A stretch of 64,000 nt of DNA from Plantago major (Eukaryota > Streptophyta > Magnoliopsida > Lamiales > Plantaginaceae). Where the stretch lies: NCBI GenBank assembly GCA_026545765.1, contig CM048839.1, positions 53,614,677 to 53,678,676 of the forward strand, in the 5' to 3' direction. The notes under the pieces are model-generated. The model had not been told where the DNA came from. It ran no database searches and saw nothing but the letters and a program-made list of their open reading frames with translations. The position numbers and the translations under genes are program-made. This document shows positions 35,544-50,545 of this stretch, one piece after another (position 1 is the stretch's first letter; the number at the start of each line of letters is the position of its first letter).

Positions 35544-37161
35544 CTACGAAGGAAGAAGGAAGGGGCGATACGAAGAAGGAGAGAGCTGAGTCGTGAGTTC
35601 GACATACCTCAATAACGGTCGGTTCCTCATGATGAAAGACAGTCTCTGTGATTTCATCATCATATAACCATCTACTATAAACTGTTGAAATAACTTTCTA
35701 CTAAGCAGTATGGTCTGAGCCTCATCAACACGATCGAAAAGCCTAAATGATAAGAACTCCTTGATTGTAAGGGTGTGCCTTACTCCTTTGGACTTATCAA
35801 AGTGCAATATCTCAGTATGGTATCCATCCTCACCATATGGGAAAACTAGGGGATACTGCATCGGAAGGTAACATGAATGCAATTCTGAAATTCTATGGAA
35901 ATCACCATTTCTTTGCTCGAGTACTATATCACGGGGATCCATGTCGTATTCATCATCTCCTGATAATTTATAAATTAGACAATGTTAATTTCATTAGAAG
36001 TACTTAAAAATATATAATATGTATTGGTACAAATTATTCATATTCAAACATACCAACAATTAATGCAGCTACTTCAGAGCATGTTGGTATATTGTACATG
36101 CGTACATCATGCGATCTCCTTCCAATAAGACACAACTTAACATTCGTGATTTATCCTTGTAGCGTTCAGCAGCCATACGAAAATTCTTTGCAATTGGATT
36201 ATCTTCATCTATATTTTTTAGATAATCTACAATAGATGGATCAATTGCAGGAGTAGTTTTTGAGCTAAGAAAAATAAAATACAAATATCATTATATAGAA
36301 TAAAACATGTATATATTCTAATTATCGAATGAAAGATGGTTAGTACTAATATAAATTAAAATACAAAATACCTGATGACAACAATCCGATCTTGAGTTTC
36401 ATCCTCGCCGCAATACATATATACAACTGTGAAAACTTAGGAGAGTCACCTTCTTTAGGTAACAAACTACCCATTAGATTATAGTTATTTCCACCAAGCC
36501 TATACGAATACGGACCATGTCCCTTGTTGACTGAATGGTCTTGGATTCCCCCATCGAAGTAAAGGTGTACATCATATTATAGGCACGTATGTGCTCAATA
36601 TAATTACGACTCTTGATGTGCCTATTTTGCAGAAGATCACGTACGTAACAGGCGTGGAGGTTGTTTAAGGAGGGGAAGTTGTATTTTACCAAGACTACAA
36701 CACAAACCAAACCCTAGATTGCTCAGTGGAGTACTTTTAATCCTCTCATCAAACCACATAAGCACACCACAAAATTCACACGGGTATGTTGGATCACCCA
36801 TATCCTGGTAAGCTAATCAATGAAAAATGACCCATGTCAAAATGTTTTAATTGTGGGATAATATAAATGATAATATGTGGGGTTTATTATATAATTAGAA
36901 TTTACCTACTACTGATATGCCATTATTTCTTCGAGCAACCATGTCCTTCTTGTCATGGATTTTTTTCACAACAATCTTTCGTGATTCCTTAAGTACCTGA
37001 AGATGTGATGGTTCTCCAATGATGTCTGTTCGTTGCTTGAGAGTATATTTATCCAGTAACTGCTCTATTCGCTTTTCTGCAAGAGGCATACACTCTTCAA
37101 CATAAGGAGGAACGGGTATTCCTGCATACACGATATAAATATACACAGATGTCACTGGCAT
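35544..37161 (-). pseudogene. Helitron N-terminal region (Helitron-like N domain)
   Basis: Minus-strand order: IPVPPYVEECMPLAEKRIEQ (36895-37161), GDPTYPCEFCGVLMWFDER (about 36740-36800; Helitrons have GDxxxxCxxCGAxxWxxER), SVNKGHGPYSYRLGGNNY...SLLPKEGDSPKF (about 36430-36530), SHDVRMYNIPTCSEVAALIVG (about 36057-36115), then ELHSCYLPMQYPLVFPYGED and LFQQFIVDGYMMMKSQRLSF (35600-35900). This is the region preceding the HUH Rep nuclease. A GT/AG intron fits between about 35961 and 36055. At least two frameshifts are needed between blocks (near 36400 and 36100). Rep catalytic motifs are not present before Gypsy sequence starts. Confidence 0.8.
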
Positions 37162-37901
37162 TTAATTGTAGGTTTTATAATAACTTATAAGGAGTATATA
37201 ATATGTAAATTTTGAAATAAATTTTACGTAGTTCTGTTCAACTGCAATTCGTGTAGGGTTTATGTATATATATATGGATTTAGTTCGTAACAAACTAAAA
37301 TAGGATATATATATGATAAGATTTGATTAATTTAAATATGTACTAACATTAAAGGGATGATAAAACTTAACAAATTCTTCCACAAAATAAGGCAATAGAT
37401 TGTGTTTCAGACTGGGACGTGTTAGATGGATATTGAGATTTTAATTAATAAATCAGTTAGTTAATATGAGATGTTATTTGATGAATTTGTTGCTTAAGTG
37501 GCATATAGAAAAGCAACATGCATTTTTTTCCCAAGTAAATAAACGTATTCTGTTGGAAATGTGAATGGAGAAGATTTTTCCTTTTAAATAGGAACCAACC
37601 GAATCATATAGTAGTATAGAAGAATAACAAACTCAATTGTATAATTTTTTGAACCGGGGTATACAAATTCAATGTAGATTTTTTGATGGCAGAATTTATC
37701 CATGAAAATAGGAGGATTAAAAAGTTCAATTATTTTGGGCTAGAATTGCCACATATGATTTTGACCTATGTGGCATACTTCTCCTTTGAGATAGACCGTC
37801 AATTTTAAAATATATATGTATTACAATGCGAAGTGGCACTGCAATTGGACTAGCCCAACAAACATAGAGTTATTCTTGAGATCTTAATGTCTTTAGCTAA
37901 G

Positions 37902-38768
37902 AACATTGATGTTTTTAAAAAGTGTATGAATGTACCCTATGTTATTCAAAATATACACATTGTACCTTATGTCTTGTAAATTGCACAGATGTTCCACTTC
38001 CATACCGTTCAAAATAATAGTGGGTGAGTCACACTCTCCCCTGTGCAAGTGGGGTTGATTTTCTATACATAAAAATCTTAAACATTCACAATAGTTAGTA
38101 AATTAATTAAAAGTTATAATGAAAAATGACAAGAAAATAAGAAATTCTTTCAAATTATAAGAATTTAAATTTTACATTAGCTTTAAAAGATTATAACAAT
38201 TTAAAAAAAATGTTAAAATTATTAATATTTTGAAAATAAAGGGGTTTTTACTTTTTTTTTCTTCAGAATACAATGGAAATTATAAACTGTTGTATTAAAT
38301 TCGATTGTTTTGCAATTTGTTAACTCTGGCATAACTTTCATTAAACAATTTAGCGAGACGTAATAACTACTACATGAAATCCTAATAACCTCGTTACTAA
38401 TTTTCATAAGAATTGGAAAAATATTGTTTTCTTGATTTTGTAATTTTTCATACTTACTATAGATCATTAATAAGTTTCCCAATTCTATAGTATAACTTTT
38501 ATAATTTTTTAAATACTATGAATTTATTAATACTTGGAAATTTTAAAATTTTAATAATTTAAGTGGTTTTTTAATTTTTTTTCGTAATTTTAAAGACTTT
38601 TATGACTAAAAAAGCAAGTGTGAAACATATAAAACCGTTATTTTGACCGGATTGTAGTGAGTGTGCAGAGTTTAAAAAAACATAAGGTACTACATCAATG
38701 CAACTTGAAAAATATGGGTTACTAATATACATATTTTGAATAACATAAGCGTTCTAATTAACAATGTT
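37902..38768. mobile_element. Non-autonomous element with long degenerate TIRs
   Basis: AACATTGATG at the left and AACAATGTT at the right begin long imperfect inverted repeats sharing TATGTTATTCAAAATAT and GTACCTTATGT words and a farther CCGGTCAAAATAA/CCGTTCAAAATAA pair. The AT-rich 870-bp unit has no coding capacity. No clear target duplication was found. Long TIRs suggest a MULE-type MITE. Confidence 0.5.
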
Positions 38769-39241
38769 AATATTTTTAATAATAAAATAGGGTTAATATG
38801 TAGACAAATTATTTATAGATCGTAATTTTGAGAGAGTTTAGGGATTTAAATTTTAAGAACACATTGTTGTTTTCTTAGGAAGCAAATGTTAACGTGTCGA
38901 ATGGAATTTTTAGGCAAGAAAGTAAATAGGAATAGGAAAGTGCTGTGCTCTAGTATTAGAAATCCTAGCACACGGCCCCAAATTGAAAACCTCAGTCTTT
39001 TTGGAGATTCTAGGGTTTCTTCTATCTATATCTCACTGTTTGTTTCTCTCTCTAAATTCACCTGCGCTCCTCTTCCCGCTAACGTTAACTAGCATCTACA
39101 TCGCATTGCCTGCCGATTTCTTACTCATCTCTTCCTTCCCTAAATTATTTTACTTCAATTTCTTTCTAGGGTTTCAAAACCCATCCTGTACTATTATCGA
39201 TTTGTACTGTAGTAAATTATTTTTGTAATTGTTGAATCTCA

Positions 39242-42200
39242 ATGAAAGAATCAATGGAGGACAAGGGTTCGGACAAAATTGAATCTTGCAACACCGGCAA
39301 CCAAGAAAATTCGCCAGCAATCGAGGAATCGGCGGGTGTGGAGAAGAATTGTACGGATACGGATGAAGATTTGAATTTGGAGTCGATTGTGGATGTTTCT
39401 GGGAAAGTAGTTGATCTGCCTCTAATTGATGAGGCCCAGCAAAGTGAGGCAGTGGAAGAGGTGTATGTTTTTAAGAATGAGATGAATTTGATACCGAGAT
39501 CGGTCGGGATGTTTAAGGGTTTAAGAACCCTAAAGTTTTTCGCCAATGAGTTGAATTTGTTTCCTGGGGAGTTTAAGAATGTCGTTGAGTTGGAGTGCTT
39601 GCAGGTTAGGGTTGGTATGCCTGGCCTCAGTGGCCTGGATTTTAGTAAGTTGAAGAATTTGAAGGAGCTGGAGCTTTGCAAGGTGCCTCCACGGCATTCG
39701 AATTTCCCTATTTTGAGTGAGATTGCCGGCCTTAATCGCTTGACAAGGCTCTCCATTTGTCATTTTTCAATAAGGTAATTATTTTGAGTTAGATCTGTAT
39801 GTTTAAATGGAAAATAGGGGAAATGAACAAATAGAGGAAAATCAAATTCCTTTTATTTTTTTTTCCTGGATTTTTTCTTGTTCAGAGGTTGAGAATTTAT
39901 TCCTGCATATCCTTTTCCTTTTACCACGTTTCCCTTCAAACATGAGCCTTTTATTGAAAAAAACACTGGAAGGTGGTTTGTTATTTACATTGGTTAAATG
40001 TTTGAGTTAGCATTCCCACATTCAATAGTTAAGTCGTCAGAATTAAGCTATTTCAGTTAATCTATTTGGATCACTGAAAAGTATGCAAAAGCACCTAATA
40101 CTAATTAATGTGTGAATTGCTTTCGTTTAGTGCTCTTAAAAAGCATGGATATACTGATTTACCTTGAAAAATTACAGTTAGGCTCTATGTAACGAAGTGA
40201 TCTTCCTTTTTTTGGTACGACGTAGGAACCTAATACTGAAGTCCATACTCTGAAGCTTCAATATTGTTTGTACACGGTACTCATGCAATGACGGAAAGAC
40301 TTTTATGTCTCTTCGTCATTCCAGACGAATCTGGATACACTGATGTGCTACGTTAGCCTGTCTTTGCATCTTGCACGCTTTCCTCACTCATGTGTTAATA
40401 AAAATATTTCATGATTATGCTGCTATCTGCATTCTGGATGGCTAAACTGAAGGCAGTACATACTTAATCTTGCCCGTGTTAGCTTTTTTATCCTCTCCTG
40501 GTATACTGCATCTCTTGCCATGATAAATTCACTTGCATAATATTTTAAACATGTAATTGTGCATGCATGCCTAACCTCACATAGTGTAATGTAAACATAT
40601 AATTCGGAAGGGATATTTTTAGTTATTGTTGTTTGGATATCGAATAATTATTCAATTTTATAATTAGAACTCTAATAACTAGTTAATTTTTATTTAAATT
40701 GTGGACAGTAGGCTACATTACGAAGAATGTGATGAGGTTGAAATTTGGAGTAAGATGAAACTGCAACAAAGTGTGTCTATATATGGAAGCTACGTTTTTA
40801 TATTGCATTTTAATTAGAACAAATAGACTGTTTAAAGCTTGAAAAAATAATGTTCAAATAGAATAAAAGGTGACATAAAAATCTGAAAAATGAGAGGTAT
40901 ATGTTCTTATAATAGAGTAATTGGCCCCTCATTCATGCTGTTTATTTGATGTAGCTTTTGAGCGGATATTGAATTTTCTGTAGTTTGTTGAAGTTTCTGT
41001 ACCATCTGTTATGGTTAAAAGCTATGAAACATGGAAATTTGTATTTTGTCTTTTGTTCCCGTATCAAAGACTTATCTGATATGGACGTTCCCTGATATCT
41101 TAAAAATATGCTGTTCAAACTTTTTTTGGTTAACTATTGGATACGTTGAGTCTTTTGATCCGTACTGTATACATTGGATCTGGTTCTACATTTGATAAAA
41201 TACCTGCTTTGTCTGTTACTTTATTCATTCTGTGTTCCCCGTGTTTCGTCTTTCCATCTCTTCACACATCCGGCACGCATGAGTAGTGTATGATATGTGT
41301 TTTAGTTTTTGTTTCATTTGGATTAAGTACTGTTTGAGGTTTGTATATTTGGACAGAGTAATATTGATGGTCTTTATTTTTGCTCTTACGAAGTTCGAAA
41401 TTGTGGATTATGTGTTCCTTTTTCTTTAAATGTGTTAAAGTTTATAAAATATAAAGTGAATGTATTCTTAACATATCTATATCGCGAGTTATAGGTTTTC
41501 TGTACCACATTACTGTATCCTAATACGTGTCCATATTTATTTTGGTGCTATTGACGTCAATATGGTGGAAAAATTAATGATTATATTGTGCTTTTCCTTT
41601 TCTGCAGACATCTTCCTCCAGAAATTGCATATCTTAGCAATTTAGAGCACTTGGACCTTTCATTCAACAAGATGAGGAAGTTGCCTGATGAGATCAACTC
41701 ATTGAGCTTATTAATATCACTCAAAGTCTCCAATAATAAATTGACTGTGCTACCTAGACTTTCATATCTGCAAAAACTGGAGGAGTTGGACCTGTCAAAC
41801 AATCGGCTTACATCATTAAGTTGCCTAGAACTTGAAATAATGCAGAATCTTCGCACTCTAAATCTTCAGGTGTGCGAAAAATACCAACATTTATTATGAC
41901 AAAGATAACAATAGGCTTGTTTGCAATATCTACCAGCCTTAAGCTCTTTTATACTTTCAACTTATTCTTTTCGCTCTTACACTTTTGTTATAATGTGATC
42001 CTTACCTTATATGAATGTTTTTCTCCCTGAAACTTGTTGAAGAATAATCAGCTACATGGTTGTCAAATACCGTCTTGGATATGCTGCAATTTGGAGGGTA
42101 ATGGAAAGGACCCATTATCTGATGAATCTGCTGAGATGGATGTGTATGAAGGTAACATGCTGAAACCTGTTGAGATTCGCTGTACAGCTTTTTTTCAAAA

Positions 42201-45200
42201 AAAAACAAAATCCTGAAGTAGATGATTTGATTCATTGCAGGTTCTTCTACTGCACCACTGAGTCAAGTAATTGGTTCGTCGTCAAATAATCTATGTTCAG
42301 CTACAAGAAGGGAGAAAGGATGGAAACGTCGTTATAACTTGCAATCAAAAACTAGGCAGGAGCAAGCCCTCAATTGCAAGAAGTGGAAATCTGATGATAC
42401 TTCTAGAAGTTCTTCAGAAAAATGCTTGGCATGCAAAGTGGTGGAAAACAATGCTATTACCTTATCAGAAGGTGTATCCACCATTACAGATGTGGATCTT
42501 GATAACAAAAATATACTTCCTGAAAGTGATGTAATTGAAAATTCAGCTACAAGTCCCCGGAACAAGCAATCAAGTGCAATCGAATATTCTATGGATGGTT
42601 GTTCGTGTTCAGCCAATGACTCTGTTGGAACTCAAAATGAAGCTGAGGCTGATGATCCCGAGTGTAATGGGATTGTCGACTCCCTTTCTGATGATGTTGT
42701 GGCACTTGATGAGGGTTCCACTTCTGAACCGTCTATCTCTGTACACAAGCCAAAGAGGCTCTCAGAGAAGGATCTAGATAACCCTAAGCCCACCAAAACC
42801 CGGAGACCGGCTAGTGACCCCTATTTTCTGTCGTGTCAATATAGTGAAAAATCATTTTGTGGAGTTCAGGATTATCTACCGGATGGGTTCTATGATGCAG
42901 GACGGCATCAGCCTTTCATGCAACTGAACAACTATGAGAAAAGTGTACATGCTAACTCCCGAGAAGTGATTCTCCTTGACCGGTAAGTGCCCCTCTCTAT
43001 GTAATGTGCTAGTATGTCCTATTAGTAATTCTGACAGTAATTTTTAAGGATGATTGAAAAATTTGTTCATGGGATTCTTGACGTAGTCATGTCAAGGATG
43101 GTTAAAACATTTGTTTATGGGATTATAAAAACGTTGATGCCACAGTGAGAACTGAGGCATCCGAATACTTTGGATACGATACGAGCATTATAAGAAGATA
43201 ATTTTCTGAATTTTCCAGGGCAAGAGATGAAGAATTGGATGCCATTCTACTGTGTGCTCGATCGTTGATGTCTCACTTTAAGAAAATAAACAGTTCCATC
43301 AGTGAGTCCAGAGATTCTGCAGTTGATGATTTGCATATTGCATCATTGCTTGCTCTTCTTGTATCAGATCACTTTGGAGTAAGTGATAAAAGCGGTGTTG
43401 TTCGGAAGACACGCAAATCTGTTTCTGGTTCTAAGCTGAAGCTGCCTTTTGTTTGCACATGCGCAACTGGGAGCAGCATCGATACTGATAAAGCTACGAA
43501 GCAAGATGTGGAAGCAGTGGAAGATATTTCTTTCCTTGGTATATGTGAGAAATTTCTTCAGAATGTTAAGGAAAGGCGTAATTCTGTTATAGTTCCTATA
43601 GGTGGCTTGCAATTTGGAGTTTGCAGGCATAGAGCGTTGCTGATGAAGGTACTTTTTCTATTATTGATGTTAATAAATGGTTTAATGAATACTTCTGCAA
43701 ATTGAAGTTAAATGATTGATCTGTCATATACTGCAGTATCTATGTGATCGCATGGAGCCTCGTATTCCTTGTGAGCTTGTCAGGGGTTACTTGGATTTTT
43801 GTCCACATGCGTGGAATGTCATTGTTATAAAGAGGGGTGATAAATTTGTGCGTGTGATAGTTGATGCTTGCCACCCCCATGACATCAGGGAAGAGAATGA
43901 CTTTGAATATATCTGCAGGTTAGCTTCTCATTCGGTGTACTTCTAAAATTCTTGTAACTTTACTATATTCTTCTCCATTGTTGATAATTGATAGCTTGGT
44001 CTTTATGCAATTTTCTACTTGTGCAAATGTGATCACCTCCTCCTGTATGTCCCAAACTTTAGCAGTGAACATTCTATTTCATGCTTTTAATAAAATATCC
44101 TTCCATGAACATTGCATCTGATACGTTTGTGCACTCACTGACTACGAAGATTTGAAATGCATTCCGTTCTTTGTACATCCTGCAGTGTTATCAAATCTTT
44201 GAACATTCAGAAGGTCCTGAATAACAATAATCTCACTGGCATTAAGGGTATTATGCAAAACTCAGTGGATATTTTATGATATTATTTGGTATTCTTGGTT
44301 ATTCAGTATCATAGTTTAATTAGAATTTTGATTATAGGTAATCTCTATGACAGGAGAAATCTAATTGTATTTTATTTGTACCATATATAGTCTGCTTGAT
44401 GATTCTCCGTTAAAATTAGTTCCATATGCTCCAGTTTTTTGCTTCTAACTGATATATGCATTTGATTTTAGATATATTCCCTTGAGCCGTATGAGTCCTG
44501 GTATAGTGGGTGATGATGTTTCTCCCAATTGCTCATTTCCTTCGCTCTCTGCATGTGATAAAGTCGGAGAAGTGGCATCCACCTCTTTGGTGCGCTGTAT
44601 TGTTGGATCACTTGATGCTGTGGCGAAGGTACACTATCTAGTCTCTAGCACTTGAGCATGACATCGCATTTTCTTTCCTGTCCTGGTACTTTTCCGTCTG
44701 CATCCACTTGTCCTTTTGCATTCCTAAACTATCCTTGGTCGATGTTCGCGTGATTGGCATTCCTAAAGACCTAAACTATCCTTGGTCGATGTTCGCGTGA
44801 TTGGCATTTTTTAGGGTGTTTGAAAAGTTGGATATTTTTTTCTCATACTTAGTTGGAACATATTTCTCTATATGAAAATATAATGTGAATGGTGCGTGAC
44901 ACATTGGATTTATCTAACGCTGCAGGTGCGGAGTATCGAAGTGAATGGAGCTTCTCATGACGAAGTAAGGAACTTCGAGTTATGTTGCTTAGGTGAAGTC
45001 CGGATATTAAGCATCTTGAAGCATCCTTGTATTATAGAGTTTATTGGTCATCATATATCGTCCAAGTGGTCACTGACAACAAAGGGAGATGCTGAAGGCC
45101 GAAAATTGCAGTCTGCTATATTAATGGAGTACATAAAAGGAGGCTCCTTGAAGGTGAACTCTTGATTTTCAGTTGTACATTTAGTATGTTCATCCTTCAC

Positions 45201-46751
45201 GGCTCCATTCATCCTTACATTCAATCTCTAAATGTATTTGCATTTTTTTCCAGAGTTACTTGGAGACATTGTCAAGTGCAGGTGATACGCATGTTTCGCC
45301 TCATCTGGTACTGTCAATCGCCAGAGATGTAGCATTCGCCTTGACGGAGATACACTCGCGAAAAATCATCCACCGTGATATAAAAAGCGAGAATGTATTG
45401 ATTGATCTTGAGAAGAGGAGGCAGGATGGTAGTCCTACTGTGAAGATTTGTGATTTTGATAGGGCTATACCCCTTCATTCTTCCTTGCATACCTGCTGCA
45501 TTGCACATATTGGAATACCTGCACCTCATATTTGTGTTGGGACTCCTCGATGGATGGCTCCTGAGGTTTTCCGTGCAATGCATAAGCCAAGCCAATATGG
45601 ATTGGTAAGTCTATTAGATGTCAATGGACCCCAAACCCAATACTTAGCGCGTCTTATTGTTAGTACATAAATAGACAAGGATCCTCAATTTATTCATACT
45701 TGAGGGTGCCACTTTTAGGATGTTGAAGACTTGCTGGGGGAGTAAATCTTAGGATATACTAGCTTTTCCAGAACATTGGTAAAAAGTAAAAATCAAACGA
45801 ATACTTTGGCAGGTGGTGTTGTAGGTTTAGAATGGTTTCCACAAAATGTCATATTTCCTAATGTTCAGGAAGGACGGCCTTTTCTATGATGTCACATTTT
45901 CAAGAGGTCTTGACAATATCTTTTATTCCCTTGGTGGGTGGTGGTGTAGGTTTAGAATGGTGCTCATAAAATGTGATATTTTCTAATGTTTAGAAAAGAT
46001 GCGTTTTTTCTGAGAATTTCACATCAGATTTCGATGTTCTGTGACATGATTTTTATGCTTATTCGTGATTGTGCAGGAAGTGGATATTTGGTCATTCGGA
46101 TGCCTGCTTCTGGAACTACTGACTTTACAAGTCCCGTATTCTGGGTTGTCAGATTCTGAAATACACAATCATTTGCAGGTAATTTCTAGTTCTGCTTTGA
46201 CAATATTAGAGTTGCATGTAAAGATTTGCTTGATTGAGGATGTGCTATTTGATAATCTACTCACAACTGTATCAATTGCATTTTTTATGGATTGGATACT
46301 TTGCAACCGTATCAATTGCATTTTTTATGGATTGGATAGTGTTCTTTGCATGTGTCGTACTTGGCACTCGCCAGAGGCTTAACAGCAAAAATACTTGGAT
46401 AATTCCATTTTCTACTTCCTGACTAAAGTTTTCTAGTGTGTCTTTTTTTTTCCCTTCTTTTCTCCATGTTCTCCATGGGGGTACTCGGTGAAGATATTCA
46501 AGTTTATTTTGGAACTAATGTCTATGCAGATGGGAGAGCGGCCCAGGCTGCCAGAAACGATGGAGGCATTGGCCCAAGCTGACACGGAACTGAAGGATGA
46601 ATCTGACCACACCCTTGGGTTCCTTGTCAAATTATTCCATCAATGTACGGAAAAGAATCCAGCTGATCGTCCTTCTGCAGACAAAATTTATGGATTGATA
46701 CTGGATCGTTCAATCTCAGACATTGATTCAAGAAACTCAAAGCAAAAATAA
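39242..46751 (+). CDS. LRR and Raf-like protein kinase (At1g04210-like)
   Basis: Eleven exons join in frame with GT/AG borders: 39242-39774, 41608-41869, 42043-42151, 42241-42982, 43219-43648, 43737-43918, 44472-44628, 44926-45153, 45254-45604, 46077-46178, 46530-46751; 1,105 residues, close to the Arabidopsis relative. An acidic N-terminus is followed by leucine-rich repeats (residues about 65-270; LEHLDLSFNKMRKLPDEI, LEELDLSNNRLTSL), a Ser-rich linker, an EDR1-like block (about 550-770; LVRGYLDFCPHAWNVIVIKR) and a kinase domain (about 795-1095). Catalytic IIHRDIKSENVLI (Asp 923) and GTPRWMAPEVF are present; the DFG motif is DFD (948-950) and no clear glycine loop is seen. No membrane segment or signal peptide, so likely intracellular signalling. 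Substrate unknown. Intron 1 is long (1.8 kb). Confidence 0.9.
44720..44816. repeat. Tandem duplication in intron 7 of the kinase gene
   Basis: CCTAAACTATCCTTGGTCGA... TGATTGGCATT is repeated twice with a period of about 51 bp, identical over about 40 bases. Looks recent. Confidence 0.85.
46265..46340. repeat. Tandem duplication in intron 10 of the kinase gene
   Basis: GTATCAATTGCATTTTTTAT followed by GGATTGGATA occurs twice, about 42 bp apart. Noncoding, in the intron before the last exon. Confidence 0.85.
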
Positions 46752-47440
46752 TTGTTTTCTTTTCATAGATAGTCTTATAATGAATTTTGTAGGCGTGTGG
46801 AATTTGTAATGTTAGCAAATGCATTTTTAGATTGTTATTGAAAGGCATTCCGGAGTTGGGAGTTTAACAAAGAAAGATAGCATATGGTTCTCTATTACTA
46901 GAGTAGTCCATGGTGTTGTACTGTAATTTATCTGTATCTGTAACGATTATTCAACATACGGCTATAGTAGAGACACTTTGAAAGCAACATTTTGTATTTG
47001 GCCATGATATATAACTGACATTTCTTTCTTCATGTATAATTTGACGACACTAGACGCTCATAGGCGAACATTTTTGTGTTGGGCCACGACATAATTATCA
47101 TGGAAGAATGTTTTTAACCATCACTCTGTATTTCTATGCTTGTAGGTGTCCATGATTTATCATGCCCACCTGCGCTAGTACAAATTGTCACGAATCTAGA
47201 TATATCATTGTCAGGGCGTATCATGTCATGTATACGAGGAATCTTCTAACAAGTTTCATTTCCCCAAGGGACAGAACTGAGAAATCTTCTAACTTGTTTC
47301 ATTTTCTGTAGGCGCTACAATGTCCCTGGACGAAAGGAGCAAATCAGTCTCTCACAAACTTCTTTTCGTTCTCTAATTTTATCGGTACTTGAATAGAAGA
47401 TTTTAGCTCATCAAATCAGTCCCCTGAAAAAAAAAAATCA
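46752..47440. other. Kinase 3' region and intergenic DNA
   Basis: Follows the kinase stop. No clear gene. A TCTAAC-TTGTTTCATTT phrase appears twice near 47245 and 47288. Confidence 0.4.
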
Positions 47441-48189
47441 ACCCTTGGAAAACAGGAACAAGGCATGGATTCTTAGAATTCTGAGCCTCCACTGTCCTTC
47501 AAATAAGACATTCTAATTTTGATATTGGTTTCCTTAGCAAGCAAAATTAAAGGATCAATAACAACTATGAAGAAAGTGATTGAAATATCAAAGGCATCCA
47601 CAAAAGTTTCATCACAGTAATTACAAGAGATACTAACATCCAAACTATAACATTACAATCTGATAGAATTACTTTCAGATACTTCTAAATCAGGGACCTT
47701 GCTAAAACTGCTATTACAAAAGTCCTCATTGTCATATCTTCATGGATAGAAGCTGCTGTCCTCACAGTAGATCATCCAGAAAAGCGGGCAATACATGGGA
47801 TTTAAAGACCCACACGCTTAGCGGAAAGAAGCCATAGCATTCCAAACATACTTGTATTCACTGACATTATGGCTAATACAAGTTGCGAGAGCACCTCTGC
47901 TTGTTCGGCCATAATCTGTTCATTTTCCATTATTCTTATTCGCCTTCCAAAAAAAACCACCCGAATTAAGACACCGTATATCAGTTCGATCATTAATACA
48001 AGTAGTTACCAAATCAAAGACAAAGCACACTAACAATGATTAAGCATCTGTGTCATAAAGTGAGAAACCATATAGAATGCGATGAATTCAAGAGTGAAAG
48101 ATTACGATAACAACATAAATGGAAATTGGAGATACCTATTGAGTTAGGGTCAGTTGGCAGATGGATGAAAAATAACCCTGTAAAATCAA

Positions 48190-48210
<21 letters not shown>
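47441..48210 (-). pseudogene. Duplicated gene 3' fragment, copy 1
   Basis: Nearly identical, in the same orientation, to 61952-62710. Minus-strand frames include MENEQIMAEQAEVLSQLVLA then MSVNTSMFGMLWLLSAKRVG and an upstream exon-like [14 protein letters not shown] bounded by good AG and GT signals (about 48134-48178). This looks like the last two exons of a multi-exon gene whose family I do not recognise. The final exon has a hydrophobic helix-like stretch. Similar splice signals are kept in both copies, so the common ancestor was probably a real gene. Confidence 0.5.

Positions 48211-50545
<2,335 letters not shown>

Larger units (their letters stand above)
30082..37881 (-). mobile_element. 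Helitron, split by a Gypsy element
   Basis: Minus-strand rolling-circle transposon. Its 3' end is supported by CTAG at 30082-30085 followed on the minus strand by T, with a hairpin (ATGGC-AAC-GCCAC) about a dozen bases inside, as Helitrons require. Its 5' end should be TC after an A; TCTCAAGAAT with start at 37881 is one candidate but is not firm. Coding pieces: N-terminal Rep/Helitron-like region at 35544-37161 and Pif1-helicase end at 30335-30739. The middle of the gene is replaced or displaced by Gypsy sequence at about 30740-35540. Non-functional. Confidence 0.65.

Noticed and set aside
39217-39756. 179-codon minus-strand frame
   Set aside because: Antisense shadow of the first kinase exon with its leucine-rich repeats.
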